Assembly (NCBI GenBank): GCA_003427395.1
Contig: BFEA01000218.1
Span: 2,237,881 to 2,260,445 of the forward strand
DNA: 22,565 nt
From: Chara braunii
Taxonomy: Eukaryota; Streptophyta; Charophyceae; Charales; Characeae
Reading direction: 5' to 3'
The notes below the pieces were generated by a model. That model did no database searches. It was not told the DNA's origin and saw only the letters and a program-made list of their open reading frames with translations. Shown one piece after another: positions 8,770 to 18,030 of this stretch. The position numbers and the translations under genes were made by a program. Within the stretch, counting starts at the first letter, position 1. Each line of letters starts with the position of its first letter.

Positions 8770-9594
8770 ATTTGCCCTGCTTCGCTGGCAAGGCACCTGG
8801 GAAAAAAAAAAAAAAAAAAAACTGGGTTCAAAGCTTCGAAGGGGAAAATTTTTATTTTCTTGTTTTTTTGGTTCGTGCCAATATTTTTTTTATGGTCGAA
8901 ATAATTTTTTCTGACTTTGAAATATTTGTTGTGGATGCGTGGGTACCTAATCCACGCGGTAGAATGTTTTCATATTTTTTTATATAGCGAATTCTTAATT
9001 AAAAATCGTCAAAATTCGGGTACTTTTTGGTACCCCCACTTGATTGTCATGGGGTTCGAACTTGGGACTGCCTTTTAGCAGGTGGGGTGGCTCAACGGGC
9101 ACTGCTGAGCACACACTGCCAGTAAAGCAGGGCTGAGGGAAAACGAGATAGTTGTTTTTTATTTAGTTTTTTTTTAAATTATTTCTTTTTTTTCTTTGAT
9201 TTATTTTTCTCCCCTTTGTGGGGGAAAAACAAGGTTGCCAAAACAATGAAGGGGAAGGGGAAAAGAAGAGTTCGGGAAAAAAAAAAAAAAAAAAAAAAAA
9301 AACGGTCACGAATCTGATCATGGTCTCAGACCAAATGCATGGCAAAGAAGCATCTGGATCATGAGTTGACAACATACTGTTGGGTTCAAACAGTCTGCTG
9401 TAAGTGACTTAGTTCAGCCATTTGCAGTTGCGCTTGGCCCGTGGTAGCGGTCAGCTGCATTGCTAGGGCTGGAAACCTGGTGTTCCTAGGGGAACGTCAA
9501 GGATTTCAACGTTTGATCTCGTTTTTTATCAAGGGCTGAGCCCAACTACGATTTTTGGCTGAGGGCAAGCAACTGCCCTCCGCCTTTGGCTAGC

Positions 9595-9602
9595 TATAAA
9601 AA
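9595..9602 (+). promoter_or_regulatory. Putative TATA box of 5' LTR
   Basis: TATAAAAA in the context GGCTAGCTATAAAA. The same context is conserved in the 3' LTR at 14338. If functional, transcription would start some 25-35 bases downstream, defining the U3/R border near 9630. No mapped start site is available. Confidence 0.55.
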
Positions 9603-9861
9603 TTGGGCTGGCCAACAGCTGCCGCACACATTTGAGGTGCTGCCCACACTCTACTTGAGTGATGACCAGTTAGTGTGAGGAGTTGTTGGAGTTGCAGTGT
9701 CAGAGGGAGGAGAAGTGGAGGTCTGCAGTGGAGGCTGAGAGAGGAGGTTGTCATAGCCACCATCTCAACAAGGGTGGAGGTGTTGCCTGTCATAGCCGCA
9801 ACCATAGCGACGGCCGTGGGGGAGGTACTGCCGTTTTTTTGGGGCAATTGCGGGGGTGGCG

Positions 9862-10095
9862 AGGAAGCGTTGCCGAAAATTATTTTCTTTTCGGCGGCGA
9901 CAGCGTGTTTAGCAGTAGCGCGGAAGCGCTGGCCGATTTTCGATGGCGTCGACAACAATTTTTTAGAGCAGTGTGGAAGCGCTGACCGTTTCTTTTTTTT
10001 TGCGGAAGTAGCATTTTTGACAGTAGTGCGTTAGTGCTGCTTGATTTTTCGGCGATGTCGGTGATATCTACGACAGTGGTGAGGTAGTGCTGTTT
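9862..10095 (+). repeat. ~54-bp periodic stem-loop repeats in 5' LTR
   Basis: Five degenerate units centred on GGAAGCGCTG or GTAGTGCTG begin at about 9862, 9921, 9974, 10029 and 10082 (spacings 59, 53, 55, 53), each usually followed by CCGATTTT or a T run. Several fold into a 5-bp stem with a 4-nt loop. AGCGC-GGAA-GCGCT (9917-9930) has a GNRA-type loop, AGTGT-GGAA-GCGCT (9970-9983) keeps pairing through G-U wobbles, and AGTGC-GTTA-GTGCT (10025-10038) does likewise. The array lies downstream of the TATA box, so it would be in the transcript leader. Confidence 0.7.
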
Positions 10096-10718
10096 GATTT
10101 TTTTTTTTTTGGCAGTGAAAGACATTTATGTGACATATTGGGTTTAATAACTGTCTTGTGTGATTTGATAAAACGTGTATTGATTTCATTTATTTTGTGA
10201 TCAGATAATTATAAAGAGACAACGATTATTTTATGGGTTTCACATTTGGTTGAGACCATCCTAGTCGATCAACGTTTGTTTCGTACCTAGGAGATCGACG
10301 CCATACAGAACGAATAGCGTTCGGGCTTACTTGGCGTTTAACCAAGTGTACCTATACTCCAGCAAATGAGCAAACGCCCTCGGCTAACCTACCTCTGCAA
10401 TTGCATGTAAAAGCTTTCACACGTGGGTCAGTAGCTCGGTAGGGATACAACCCTGATGGTGGTGACAGCCTCTTAGGGATGACAAGATGTGCCCCGCGAA
10501 AACCTATACTGTCGTAAGGGACCGTGAGAAGTACAGCTAGCGCACCCAGGTAGAGCGGCGAAAGGACAACGAGACCACGTCTGCCTCGGCGGTTCGCGGG
10601 GTTATTTTGCGGCATTCCCAAGTTGTCTCTTGTTTTGTTTTTGATTTACCTCCTGCGTGACATGGCCAGGAGGGCTCTCGCCTTTGCAAAAAATGCGGGA
10701 GCCGATGCGCACGACAGG

Positions 10719-10735
10719 TGGCGCCGTTCTCGGGG
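10719..10735 (+). promoter_or_regulatory. Primer-binding site complementary to tRNA-Asp
   Basis: TGGCGCCGTTCTCGGGG lies two bases inside the CA end of the 5' LTR. The 3' end of plant tRNA-Asp(GUC) gives the complement TGGCGCCGTTGCCGGGG, so 15 of 17 positions match and the first ten are perfect. tRNA-Asp priming is known in plant Ty3/gypsy lineages such as Tat/Athila. The position and match fix both the LTR boundary and the strand of the element. Confidence 0.88.
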
Positions 10736-10757
10736 ACAACGACTATCTACCGTTGTC
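10735..10757 (+). other. Leader hairpin directly after the PBS
   Basis: GACAACG (10735-10741) pairs perfectly with CGTTGTC (10751-10757) around a 9-nt loop, sharing its first base with the end of the PBS. Hairpins here are common in retroelement leaders, where they can affect primer annealing, dimerisation or packaging. The role here is inference from position only. Confidence 0.5.
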
Positions 10758-12634
10758 TTTGGTGGAACGACACTCCAATAGAAAAATTTCTCAAAATCAA
10801 ATAATCATTCTATAGTCAAATTACATTCTAAATTTTCAATTTTCATTCAATCTTTAAAAATGTCATTCCAATTTTAAAATTTTCCTTTTTACTTGAAAAC
10901 TTTCCTTCCAAGAATGGGGTATCCTCTTTCATTTGAACTGCATCCCAGAGATGAAACGAAAGTCTGGATGAATTCATGAAATATTTTAATTGAACTGTCA
11001 TTCTAAGTAAATATTTTCAATCATAAATAGGTTGATCCAATATAAATCAGAAGATATTTGTTGTAGTAGAATGAAAGTTTAATTAAAATACTTCATAAAC
11101 TCCTTCAGACTTTCATTCCATCTTCAACAAATAGACGTAGCTGGAGGGGAAAACTCATATTTAGACGGAAAATTATCAAATAAAACTGAAAATTTTAGAG
11201 TAGGACGAACATTGAAATGGTAATTTATAAATATGAATGATTTTTTAAAAAAAATATTTTTTTAACTTTCATTTCTAATGGGAATTTTTCTGTTGTCGGA
11301 TATTTTATTTTTCTGATATATTGTTGCTTATCATCATTGATCGATTTCTAATGTGATTTTATGTCATAAAGTTTTAATCTTATTATGATGATTCATATTT
11401 AATATTTCAGTTGGACATATACTTTCGTAATATTTGGATCCTAATGTATTATTTTTCTAACATTAAAAGTTTATCATATATACATTTTCAGGCACTTTGT
11501 TACGATTATTACCATTCATTTCAATTATTTTTCGGATATTTTATTATGAATGTTTTGATATTTTTTTGATTATGATGTTATTAAATCGGCTTTGTTGTGA
11601 CATTATTTTTTTTGAGCTATTTGGAACTTGTCAACGAAGGTTGATTTTGTTTTAATATTATTTTGTTGAATTATATACTTTATTTACTTGGATTGATGTA
11701 TATTTTGATTCATCCGTTTAACTGGACTTCCATTCATTTGGAGGTTGTCTATTTTATTTTTGTGATGCATTTGTATGACATTAATACCTCTTATCTATTG
11801 TTAAGATGTGTGGCTTGAATCATTATGAAATTTTATGTGAAACATTTGTTGTGAATTGTTTTATTGTGGGTTTTAATTGAAGTTTGTTGTAAAATTATTA
11901 TTATGTTGCGATAAATTTATGATGTAATTGTAAGTTGTGTAGGTGGTAGTGAGGCTTGCGCCGGAGCTGTGCTCCTGGTCCATAGCAAGATGCTGTCTTC
12001 TAAATCCTATGTGGTTTTAAGGGAAGGAAAACTACACTATCACTGAAAGGGAAAAAGACGTTGAGGTCTTGTTAAAATGTTGCTTGTAGGGTAGGCGACT
12101 ATCGTTTGCCGCGAGGGAAGGAGTGGCTATCTAACCTCGTGTCAAGCATGATCACCGTACCTCTGTGACCAGGGTCTAGCCAACCTCGGTTATGGGAGGT
12201 GGGGCAGTTTCACTCTACATGCAGAGGACTAATGAGATCGAAAACGCTGGAATCGGAGGGTATATGATGAAACTCGAAATCTAAAGCGGGGCTTGATGTC
12301 GAGATGCTATCCTTATACGGATTACACAACTCCTCGATGCATATCACAAAAGTTCAGAAATGTCGGACATGATAACTATGTGAGTTGTTTTTATCTCTGG
12401 TGTTGAAATAAACTTAAAACTTAGACGAGGATTTTTGAATGAATGGTTGCTCTCTTTATGGTTCGTTCAGACTTTGTTTGAACAACTTCGGATATGTTGT
12501 TCTATTGCGATATTAACCTGAAGGTTGTCGATTTTATGCTTAACAGGGGCGGAATCTGGTAACCATTTAGAGAGACAAAATCGTTGGCCGCTAGTGGGAT
12601 GATGCTGGGACCATCCTGAGAAAGATCCTCTGCA

Positions 12635-12940
12635 TTTTAGGCTTTCAGGGGTAGAATCTGAGTCAAAGTTTTGATTTTTAGGCTTGTCTGAAGCGGAATC
12701 TGGTAGTATTCCAATTTATGAGTATAAAATTGTTAAGTTTTAGGCTTCTGGAGACTGAATCCGGTTTTATTATGTTTATATTTAGGCTTCTGGAGGTTGA
12801 ATCCAGTTCCATTGTATTTATGTTGAGGTTGTTGAAGTCAAATCCAGTATTGTTGATGTTGTAATATTTAGGCTGCAGGAGGCTGAATCCAGTTTTGTTG
12901 TATTATATTTAGGTTTCTGGAAGCTGAATCCAGGTTGTTA
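12635..12940 (+). repeat. ~42-bp tandem repeat with a small hairpin in each unit
   Basis: Seven units begin TTTAGGCTTCTGGAGGCTGAATCCAG-like at about 12635, 12676, 12738, 12781, 12822, 12867 and 12908; most spacings are 41-45 bp and one is 62. The best units contain CTGGA-N7-TCCAG, a 5-bp stem (for example 12790-12806 and 12917-12933). A weaker related copy may lie at 12545-12560. The array sits near the 3' end of the non-coding interior. Confidence 0.75.
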
Positions 12941-13048
12941 GTAAAAGCTCCGACGTTGTTCCGGACAAATGTTGGATTGTTGTGTATTGTAATTGTTGTT
13001 TTCACATGGAAACTTCATAAGAATCTTGACTGTGTATTTTTTATGGTG

Positions 13049-13066
13049 AACGACGGGGTCGTCGTT
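13049..13066 (+). other. Hairpin just upstream of the 3' LTR
   Basis: AACGACG (13049-13055) pairs perfectly with CGTCGTT (13060-13066) around GGGT, 19 bases before the 3' LTR. The sequence between hairpin and LTR (ATGGGGTCCGAGAATGC) is only weakly purine-rich, so a convincing polypurine tract was not found. Confidence 0.5.
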
Positions 13067-14337
13067 CAATGGGGTCCGAGAATGCTGTCGGGGCAGAAAC
13101 GTTAACAAGGGTATTTGCCCGGTGTTTTTAAATGTCGGACGATGTTTGACTTAGTAAAGGGTTATCCGGGCTTCATAACTTGATGAGATAAGTTATCTGC
13201 CGAAAGTATTCAAATCTAAGCTATGATTGAGAGGTTACGACCATCTTTTAAGAGAGGTTGGACGTCGTTGATGTCTGACAAAAAAAAACGGATAATAATA
13301 GTGCGACCCCGACGTCCTCAACCTTCATTGAGAACGCGGAGGCATGCGGTCGACAAAGACCTATGACCAAACCGACCCTACCTAAAGAATGTTGCGCGCC
13401 GTAGGCGGCGCATTCCTGGGTCCATATGAGCTATACATGGTGGTCGTGCCATGTGTCTGATCACGACGTGTGTGTTGTGGAACCGGGCAGCTGCCGTATC
13501 GACGGCAGCGCGACTGGGGTTACAAAAGGGGGCAGGTGGAGCCTGCCCAAAACTGTGTTGAGCGAGCTACTTAGCTGCAAGTGATTGTATAGGAGGGCTG
13601 CTCGTTTTGCTTCATGAGAACAAACAATGAAGCATCTCTTTTGCTGTGACCGTAGCCCAATACAAGGCATTATAGCATTAGTGTGAATATGAGGTGAGTG
13701 AGGCAGCTGATGCCTCACGTGAGATTTGCCCTACCTCGTTGGCAAGGCACATGGAAAAAAAAAAAAAAAAAAAAAAAAACCTAGGTTCAAAGGTTCGAAG
13801 GGACGAAAAATGATTTTCTTGTTTTTTTTGGTTCGCACCAACATTTTTTTTATGGCCGAAATGATTTTTTCTGACTTTTAAATATTTGTTGTGGATGCGT
13901 GGGTACCTAATCCACACGCTCGAATGTTTTCAAATGTTTTTATATAGCGAGTTCTTAATTAAAAATCGTAAAAATTCGGGTACTTTTTGGTACCACCATT
14001 TGATTGACATGGGGTTTGAACTTGGGACTGCCTTTTAGCAGGTGGGGTGGCTCAACGGGCAATGCTAAGCACACCCTGCCACTAAAGTAGGGCTGAGGGA
14101 AAACGAGATTGTTTTCTTTTATTTTGTTTCTTGTTTATTTATTTATTTATTTATTTTTCCTCCGCTTTTTGGGGGGAAAGCAAGGTTCCTAAAGTAGGTG
14201 CATTACTGGGGCTGGGAACCTGGTGTTCCTAGGGGAACGTCAAAAATTTCAAGCTTTGATCTCATTTTTTATCAAGGGCTGAGCCCAACTACGATTTTTG
14301 GTTGAGGGCAAGCAGCCGCCCTCCGCCTTTGGCTAGC

Positions 14338-14345
14338 TATAAAAG
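14338..14345 (+). promoter_or_regulatory. Putative TATA box of 3' LTR
   Basis: TATAAAAG in the same GGCTAGC context as the 5' LTR copy at 9595, conserved despite the overall divergence of the two LTRs. Confidence 0.5.
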
Positions 14346-14604
14346 TTGGGTTGACCAGCATCTGCCTCACACATTTGAGGTAATGCCCACACTCTACTTG
14401 AGTGATGGTCAATTCGTGAGAGGAGCTGTTGGAGTTGCAGTGTGAGAGGGAGGAGAAGTGGAGGTCCGCGGTGGAGGCGAAAAGAGGAGGCTGTCATAGC
14501 CACCATCTCAGCAAGGGTGGAGGTGTTGCATATCAAAGCCGCGGCCATAGCGACGACCGTGGGGGAGGTACTGCCGCTTTTTTGCGGCAACTGCGGGGAC
14601 GGCG

Positions 14605-14880
14605 TGGAAGTGCCACCGAAATTTATTTTTTTTTCGGCGACGGCAGTGTTTTGGCAGCAGCGAGGAAGCGCTGGCTGATTTTCGATGGCATCGACAACAT
14701 TTTTTGACAGCGGTGTGGAAGCGCTGCCCGTTTTTTATTTTTGCGGAAGTATCATTTTTGACGGTAGTGCGGTAGTGCTGCCCGATTTTTCGGCGATGTC
14801 GGTGGCATCTACGACATCACTACCGATTTTTTTTTGTGGAAGTATCATTTTTGACGGTAGTGCGGTAGTGCTGTCCGTTT
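14605..14880 (+). repeat. ~54-bp periodic stem-loop repeats in 3' LTR
   Basis: Units at about 14605, 14663, 14716 and 14770 (spacings 58, 53, 54), plus a further copy at about 14863 that arises from a local duplication of the GAAGTATCATTTTTGACGGTA module (14745 and 14839). AGTGC-GGTA-GTGCT (14766-14779) and CAGCG-AGGAAG-CGCTG (about 14659-14674) can form short stems. This is the same array as in the 5' LTR at 9862-10095. Confidence 0.68.
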
Positions 14881-15070
14881 TTTTTTGTGGCAGTAAAAAA
14901 CATTTTGGTGACGGTTGTCGCATTCCTTTTAAAATTAAGTTATTGCCGAGTCAAAATTTCAGCAGCGTAAACCTAATACGTCACCAAAATGCCTTTTACT
15001 GCCACAAAAAAAAAAACGGACGGCACTACCGCACTACCGTCAAAAATGATACTTCCGCCAAAAAAAAAAT
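14826..15070. repeat. ~90-bp inverted repeat with 65-nt spacer
   Basis: The left arm (14826-14913) and right arm (14979-15070) are reverse complements apart from a few substitutions and the length of a homopolymer run. The left arm belongs to the LTR; the right arm is an inverted copy of it lying inside the inserted sequence. The uninterrupted 5' LTR has no such copy. Confidence 0.85.
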
Positions 15071-16808
15071 GGATCATTTGGTGTTTTGGGCGATGGTGTG
15101 GGACTGCCCGAGACCAATTGAGACCATTTTGGGACTAGGTGGAACTGGGTTTTGAGATCGGAACCGGACATGTTGGTATGGCCATTGTAAGCAGACATGG
15201 TGATTTGAGGCGATGAGGATTTGCGGTTGGTTGGAACTATCTGTGGTGGACAAGATACCGTTGGGACTGTAGTGAGACCACATGGGTTTCATAAGTGAGA
15301 ACACCCTCCTCGAGGACTATCTCGCTTCGGTTCTTGTGGGTGTCCGCTTAGTGTTTTTGTGGACACCTGAGGAGGACGCAGACCATCTTTAGTAGACAGC
15401 CACAACTTGTGAGTTGTGTGGCCGATCTCCTTGGGAAAATTACCTCGGCTTTCTTGAGTGAGACGATTCAAACTTCATTGACTCATATTTTTTTTCACAC
15501 CTGTGTGAACCCACACTTTGCTTGACCTTGTTCATTGAATGTTCGTTGAAAAGGTAGAGGAAAGTTACGCGAGTCATGTATGTGAATGAAAAAGTCGGAC
15601 TCGAGTATGAGAATGTACTGTTTTTTTTTTAACGTATTTTCTTTGCATGCTGTGCAGGTAGGTAGAAGGATGCTTGTAAAGGAGATTGATTATGCCTATT
15701 GGAGAAAAGGAAAAGATTGTCTTCTTTTTACTTCTCACTTGCTTGCATGTCAAAAATGATTCGTTGTTTTGAAAAACTTTGGTTCTGTGTGTACCGTGAA
15801 ACAAATTCGATTGAAATGAAGCAGATAAGGTTGGATAGACTTACCCTTTTCCCAAGAATTGACCTTTTTTTTATCCCGAATGGTCTTATGTATCTATACC
15901 TATCTAAATGATTCTTATTTCTATCTCCTCTGAATACCCTTGTGTAAGTTATTTTGAACTTTCAAAGACAAGGACAGTCAAAACTTACCTGTGGTGGACA
16001 CATTCTTTCTCTCTAGGAGGTATCCAAGGCAGGGGTTCGTATGCTTTGGAGTCGACCCTGTTATCGACTTGGAGTGGACCCGATTCTTCCGGGGTGGTAC
16101 CTTGCCGACTCGGTGGTGACGGCCCAACCTATGAGATCCGAGTCTTCAGGCTCAGGCGAGGGGAAGGAGTATCCACATACCACTTCCGAGAGGGTTGGGG
16201 GTGTGACAGTGTAGAGTTGACAAACCCTCGCCGAGTCCTAGGAGACGTGGGGGCTGGTTTAATGTCCTTGCGGGTGGTCACCTTGTGTGTCACCGTTAAA
16301 TAAAAAGTTGGAGACATAAGAAACTCCGACTTGTAAGAAGGAGTAGATAATGAAGCTGATGATTCTCTTTGCGCAGTAATAACGATTACGGTTTTGTTTT
16401 AAGTAACCTGACGATGAAGATGAAAACTTTATATTCGATGACAAGGAGAAGCAATTATTGTCCAGGAGGACAAAGCGACCAACAAAAATTTTGTTCGCTA
16501 GATAATACTTTCCCCCAAGCAAGTTGCAAGTGGTATGAAGGTGTGGTCGAACCAAGAGTTCAAACTTCAGCCAGAAACCAGATCACTTGTTAATCCGCAT
16601 GGTAGGAGTAAAATTTACTTGCAAAAGTCATTTCTGGCAGGGTTTAGTAGGCATTGATGGACTAAAATGTAAGTCAAAGGTTAGGTTGTTCTCTCATAAT
16701 CTTTCGTCAATATCGAGCCTCCGCCTCAGAAACCGCGGTCTAAAAGTCTCTTTAGTCATATAGGATGGGAAAAATAACTTTGGAAGATCATCTCATTAAG
16801 TAAAAAAT
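14915..16808. other. ~1.9-kb insertion of unknown origin in the 3' LTR
   Basis: The 5' LTR runs continuously from ATGTGACA (about 10130) to CTGTCTTGTGTGATTTGATA (about 10150), whereas here nearly 1.9 kb separates the matching points. The insert begins with the spacer and right arm of the inverted repeat. No recognisable protein is encoded. A GGGGTGTGACAGTG segment near 16198-16211 resembles, in reverse, the TGTCACACCCC start of many chromovirus LTRs, so part of this could be an LTR fragment on the minus strand. No target duplication was found. Confidence 0.6.
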
Positions 16809-17256
16809 CATGTCTTGTATGATTTGATAAAAAGTGCATTGATTTCATTTATTTTGTGATCAAAGAATTATAAAGGGACTAGGATTATTTTATGGGTTTC
16901 ACATTTGGTTGAGACCGTTCTAGTCGACCGACGTTCGTTTCGTACCTAGGAGATGAGTGCCCCAGGGAACGGACAGCGTTCGAGTCCACTTGGCGTTTAA
17001 CCAATTGTACCTATACTCCAGCGAACGAGAAAACGCCTCGGCTGACCTACCTTTGCAATTGCATGTAAAAACTTTCACACGTGGGTCAGTAGCTCGGTAG
17101 GGATACGTCCCTGAGGGTGGTGACAGCCCCTTAGGGAAGGCAAGATGTGCCCCGCGAAAACCTATCATGTCGTCGGGGGCCATGGGAAGTACAACTAGCG
17201 CACCCGGCTAGAGCGGCAAAGGGACGACGAGACCACGTTCGCCTCGGTGGTTCGCG
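16809..17256 (+). repeat. 3' LTR, middle segment
   Basis: Aligns with about 10150-10600 of the 5' LTR, including TTTTATGGGTTTCACATTTG, the CGTACCTAGGAGAT motif and the CACGTGGGTCAGTAGCTCGG block. It ends at the retroposon target site CGGTGGTTCGCG (17245-17256). Confidence 0.82.
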
Positions 17257-18030
17257 TTTTTTTTTTTTTTTTTTTTTTTTTTTCTTTGGAAAACTCCCTT
17301 TTGGATGTTAGAGGTGCTGATAGAAGCAGACACCTCTAACACTATAGGGGGACTCCATCTATTGATGGGGAGTATCACCTGCTGGAAACCGGGTCCAACG
17401 TCCTATGTATAATACAAAATTGTGAATGAATGATATGAAATAGAGGCCAATATGTTATTAGAAGGCTACAACCTGCCAGCATTGATTACCCTGGGTGACC
17501 AGGAGATTGACTGAGAAAGCGTACTAAGATAAAAGTTGAATTATTGCTTGTCAGTTGCTGCGTATCTCCTCAGTCCAGCTGAAATCGTTCCTTCTTGGCT
17601 GAGGATATTCCTGCCAGCTTGATTGCCAGCGATGCTTACTAAAGCCTCAAGAGGTGACGAAGTACGGAGAGAACCTTTTTGCCCTATCCCAGGCGCCAGA
17701 TACCTGCTGCTGAGAACCTAGTTTCTCCTTCTTTATGTTGCCATTTGTTGCTCCTGTGTTCCTCCGTTCGGGTTGCTGGTTGATCGCTGTAAGCTTCCGT
17801 GTCCTGGGTCCTCCGTTCATGAAGGCTGCTTGTGGCAGATCCGCTTGCCATTTTGCTTCTACTGTTGCCCCCTAATCCATTTCTTGATTTTTCCCCCTTC
17901 ACTCATTCCAGCCCGAACCATTGCCTATCAACCAAAGACAAGGGGGGGCGGGGCGGATGGGTCGAGGAATTCAGAAGGGGGACGCAATGGGATTGAGGGG
18001 ACAACTTTTGTCCAGTTGTTAAAGATAAGG
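17257..18030 (-). mobile_element. Poly(A)-tailed retroposon (LINE fragment or SINE), minus strand
   Basis: A run of 27 T at 17257-17283 is the poly(A) tail of a minus-strand insertion. The 774-bp insert is flanked by a 12-bp target duplication, CGG(T/C)GGTTCGCG, at 17245-17256 and 18031-18042 (one mismatch). Removing the insert and one copy restores the sequence of the 5' LTR. A perfect 10-bp hairpin lies close to the tail. There is no RT motif and no AATAAA before the tail, which argues against a processed gene copy. A clear tRNA-type A/B box pair was not found, so a 5'-truncated LINE is as likely as a SINE. Confidence 0.85.
17307..17340 (-). other. 3' terminal hairpin of the retroposon
   Basis: GTTAGAGGTG (17307-17316) and CACCTCTAAC (17331-17340) are perfect complements around a 14-nt loop; CTG/CAG inside the loop can extend the stem. 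In the transcript this lies about 23 nt before the poly(A) tail. Stem-loops near the 3' end are recognised by the reverse transcriptase in several LINE/SINE pairs. Confidence 0.6.

Larger units (their letters stand above)
8161..10716 (+). repeat. 5' LTR of the LARD-like element
   Basis: A 2556-bp terminal repeat running from TG to CA, aligning with the interrupted 3' LTR over most of its length. Two poly(A) runs (8802-8821 and 9277-9302) lie inside it. Relative to the 3' LTR it carries about 210 extra bases around 9245-9455, holding the second A run; whether this is a gain here or a loss in the other LTR cannot be decided from two copies. Short open frames on both strands are matched in the 3' LTR, but they diverge at about the same rate as the DNA and are not called as genes. 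Confidence 0.85.
10717..13085 (+). other. Internal region of LARD-like element, no coding capacity
   Basis: A 2369-bp stretch between the LTRs. It opens with the primer-binding site and a hairpin. It continues with a strongly AT-rich segment (about 10780-11940), then a more GC-balanced segment (about 11940-12400), then a tandem repeat (12635-12940), and ends in a hairpin just before the 3' LTR. I find no sizeable ORF and no gag, protease, RT or integrase motif on either strand. Confidence 0.8.
13086..14914 (+). repeat. 3' LTR, left segment
   Basis: Aligns with 8161 to about 10125 of the 5' LTR. It includes the conserved hairpin/G-box (13698-13723), a poly(A) run (13755-13779), the TATA box and the ~54-bp stem-loop repeats. 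Homology to the 5' LTR is lost just after GGTGACG at 14907-14913. Confidence 0.82.

Noticed and set aside
9675-10034. Plus-strand ORFs of about 100 residues with a counterpart in the 3' LTR (14429-14707)
   Set aside because: Similarity is expected because the LTRs are homologous; amino-acid divergence is at least as high as DNA divergence, and the region is the hairpin repeat array.
10352-10621. Minus-strand ORF (Pro/Arg-rich, with YPYRATDPRVK) also matched at 16920-17183
   Set aside because: Also an LTR-homology effect; substitutions show no sign of protein-level constraint by eye and the ends differ.
12635-12940. CRISPR-like repeat array
   Set aside because: Units are degenerate, spacers are not unique inserts of constant length, there are no cas genes, and the context is a eukaryotic retroelement.
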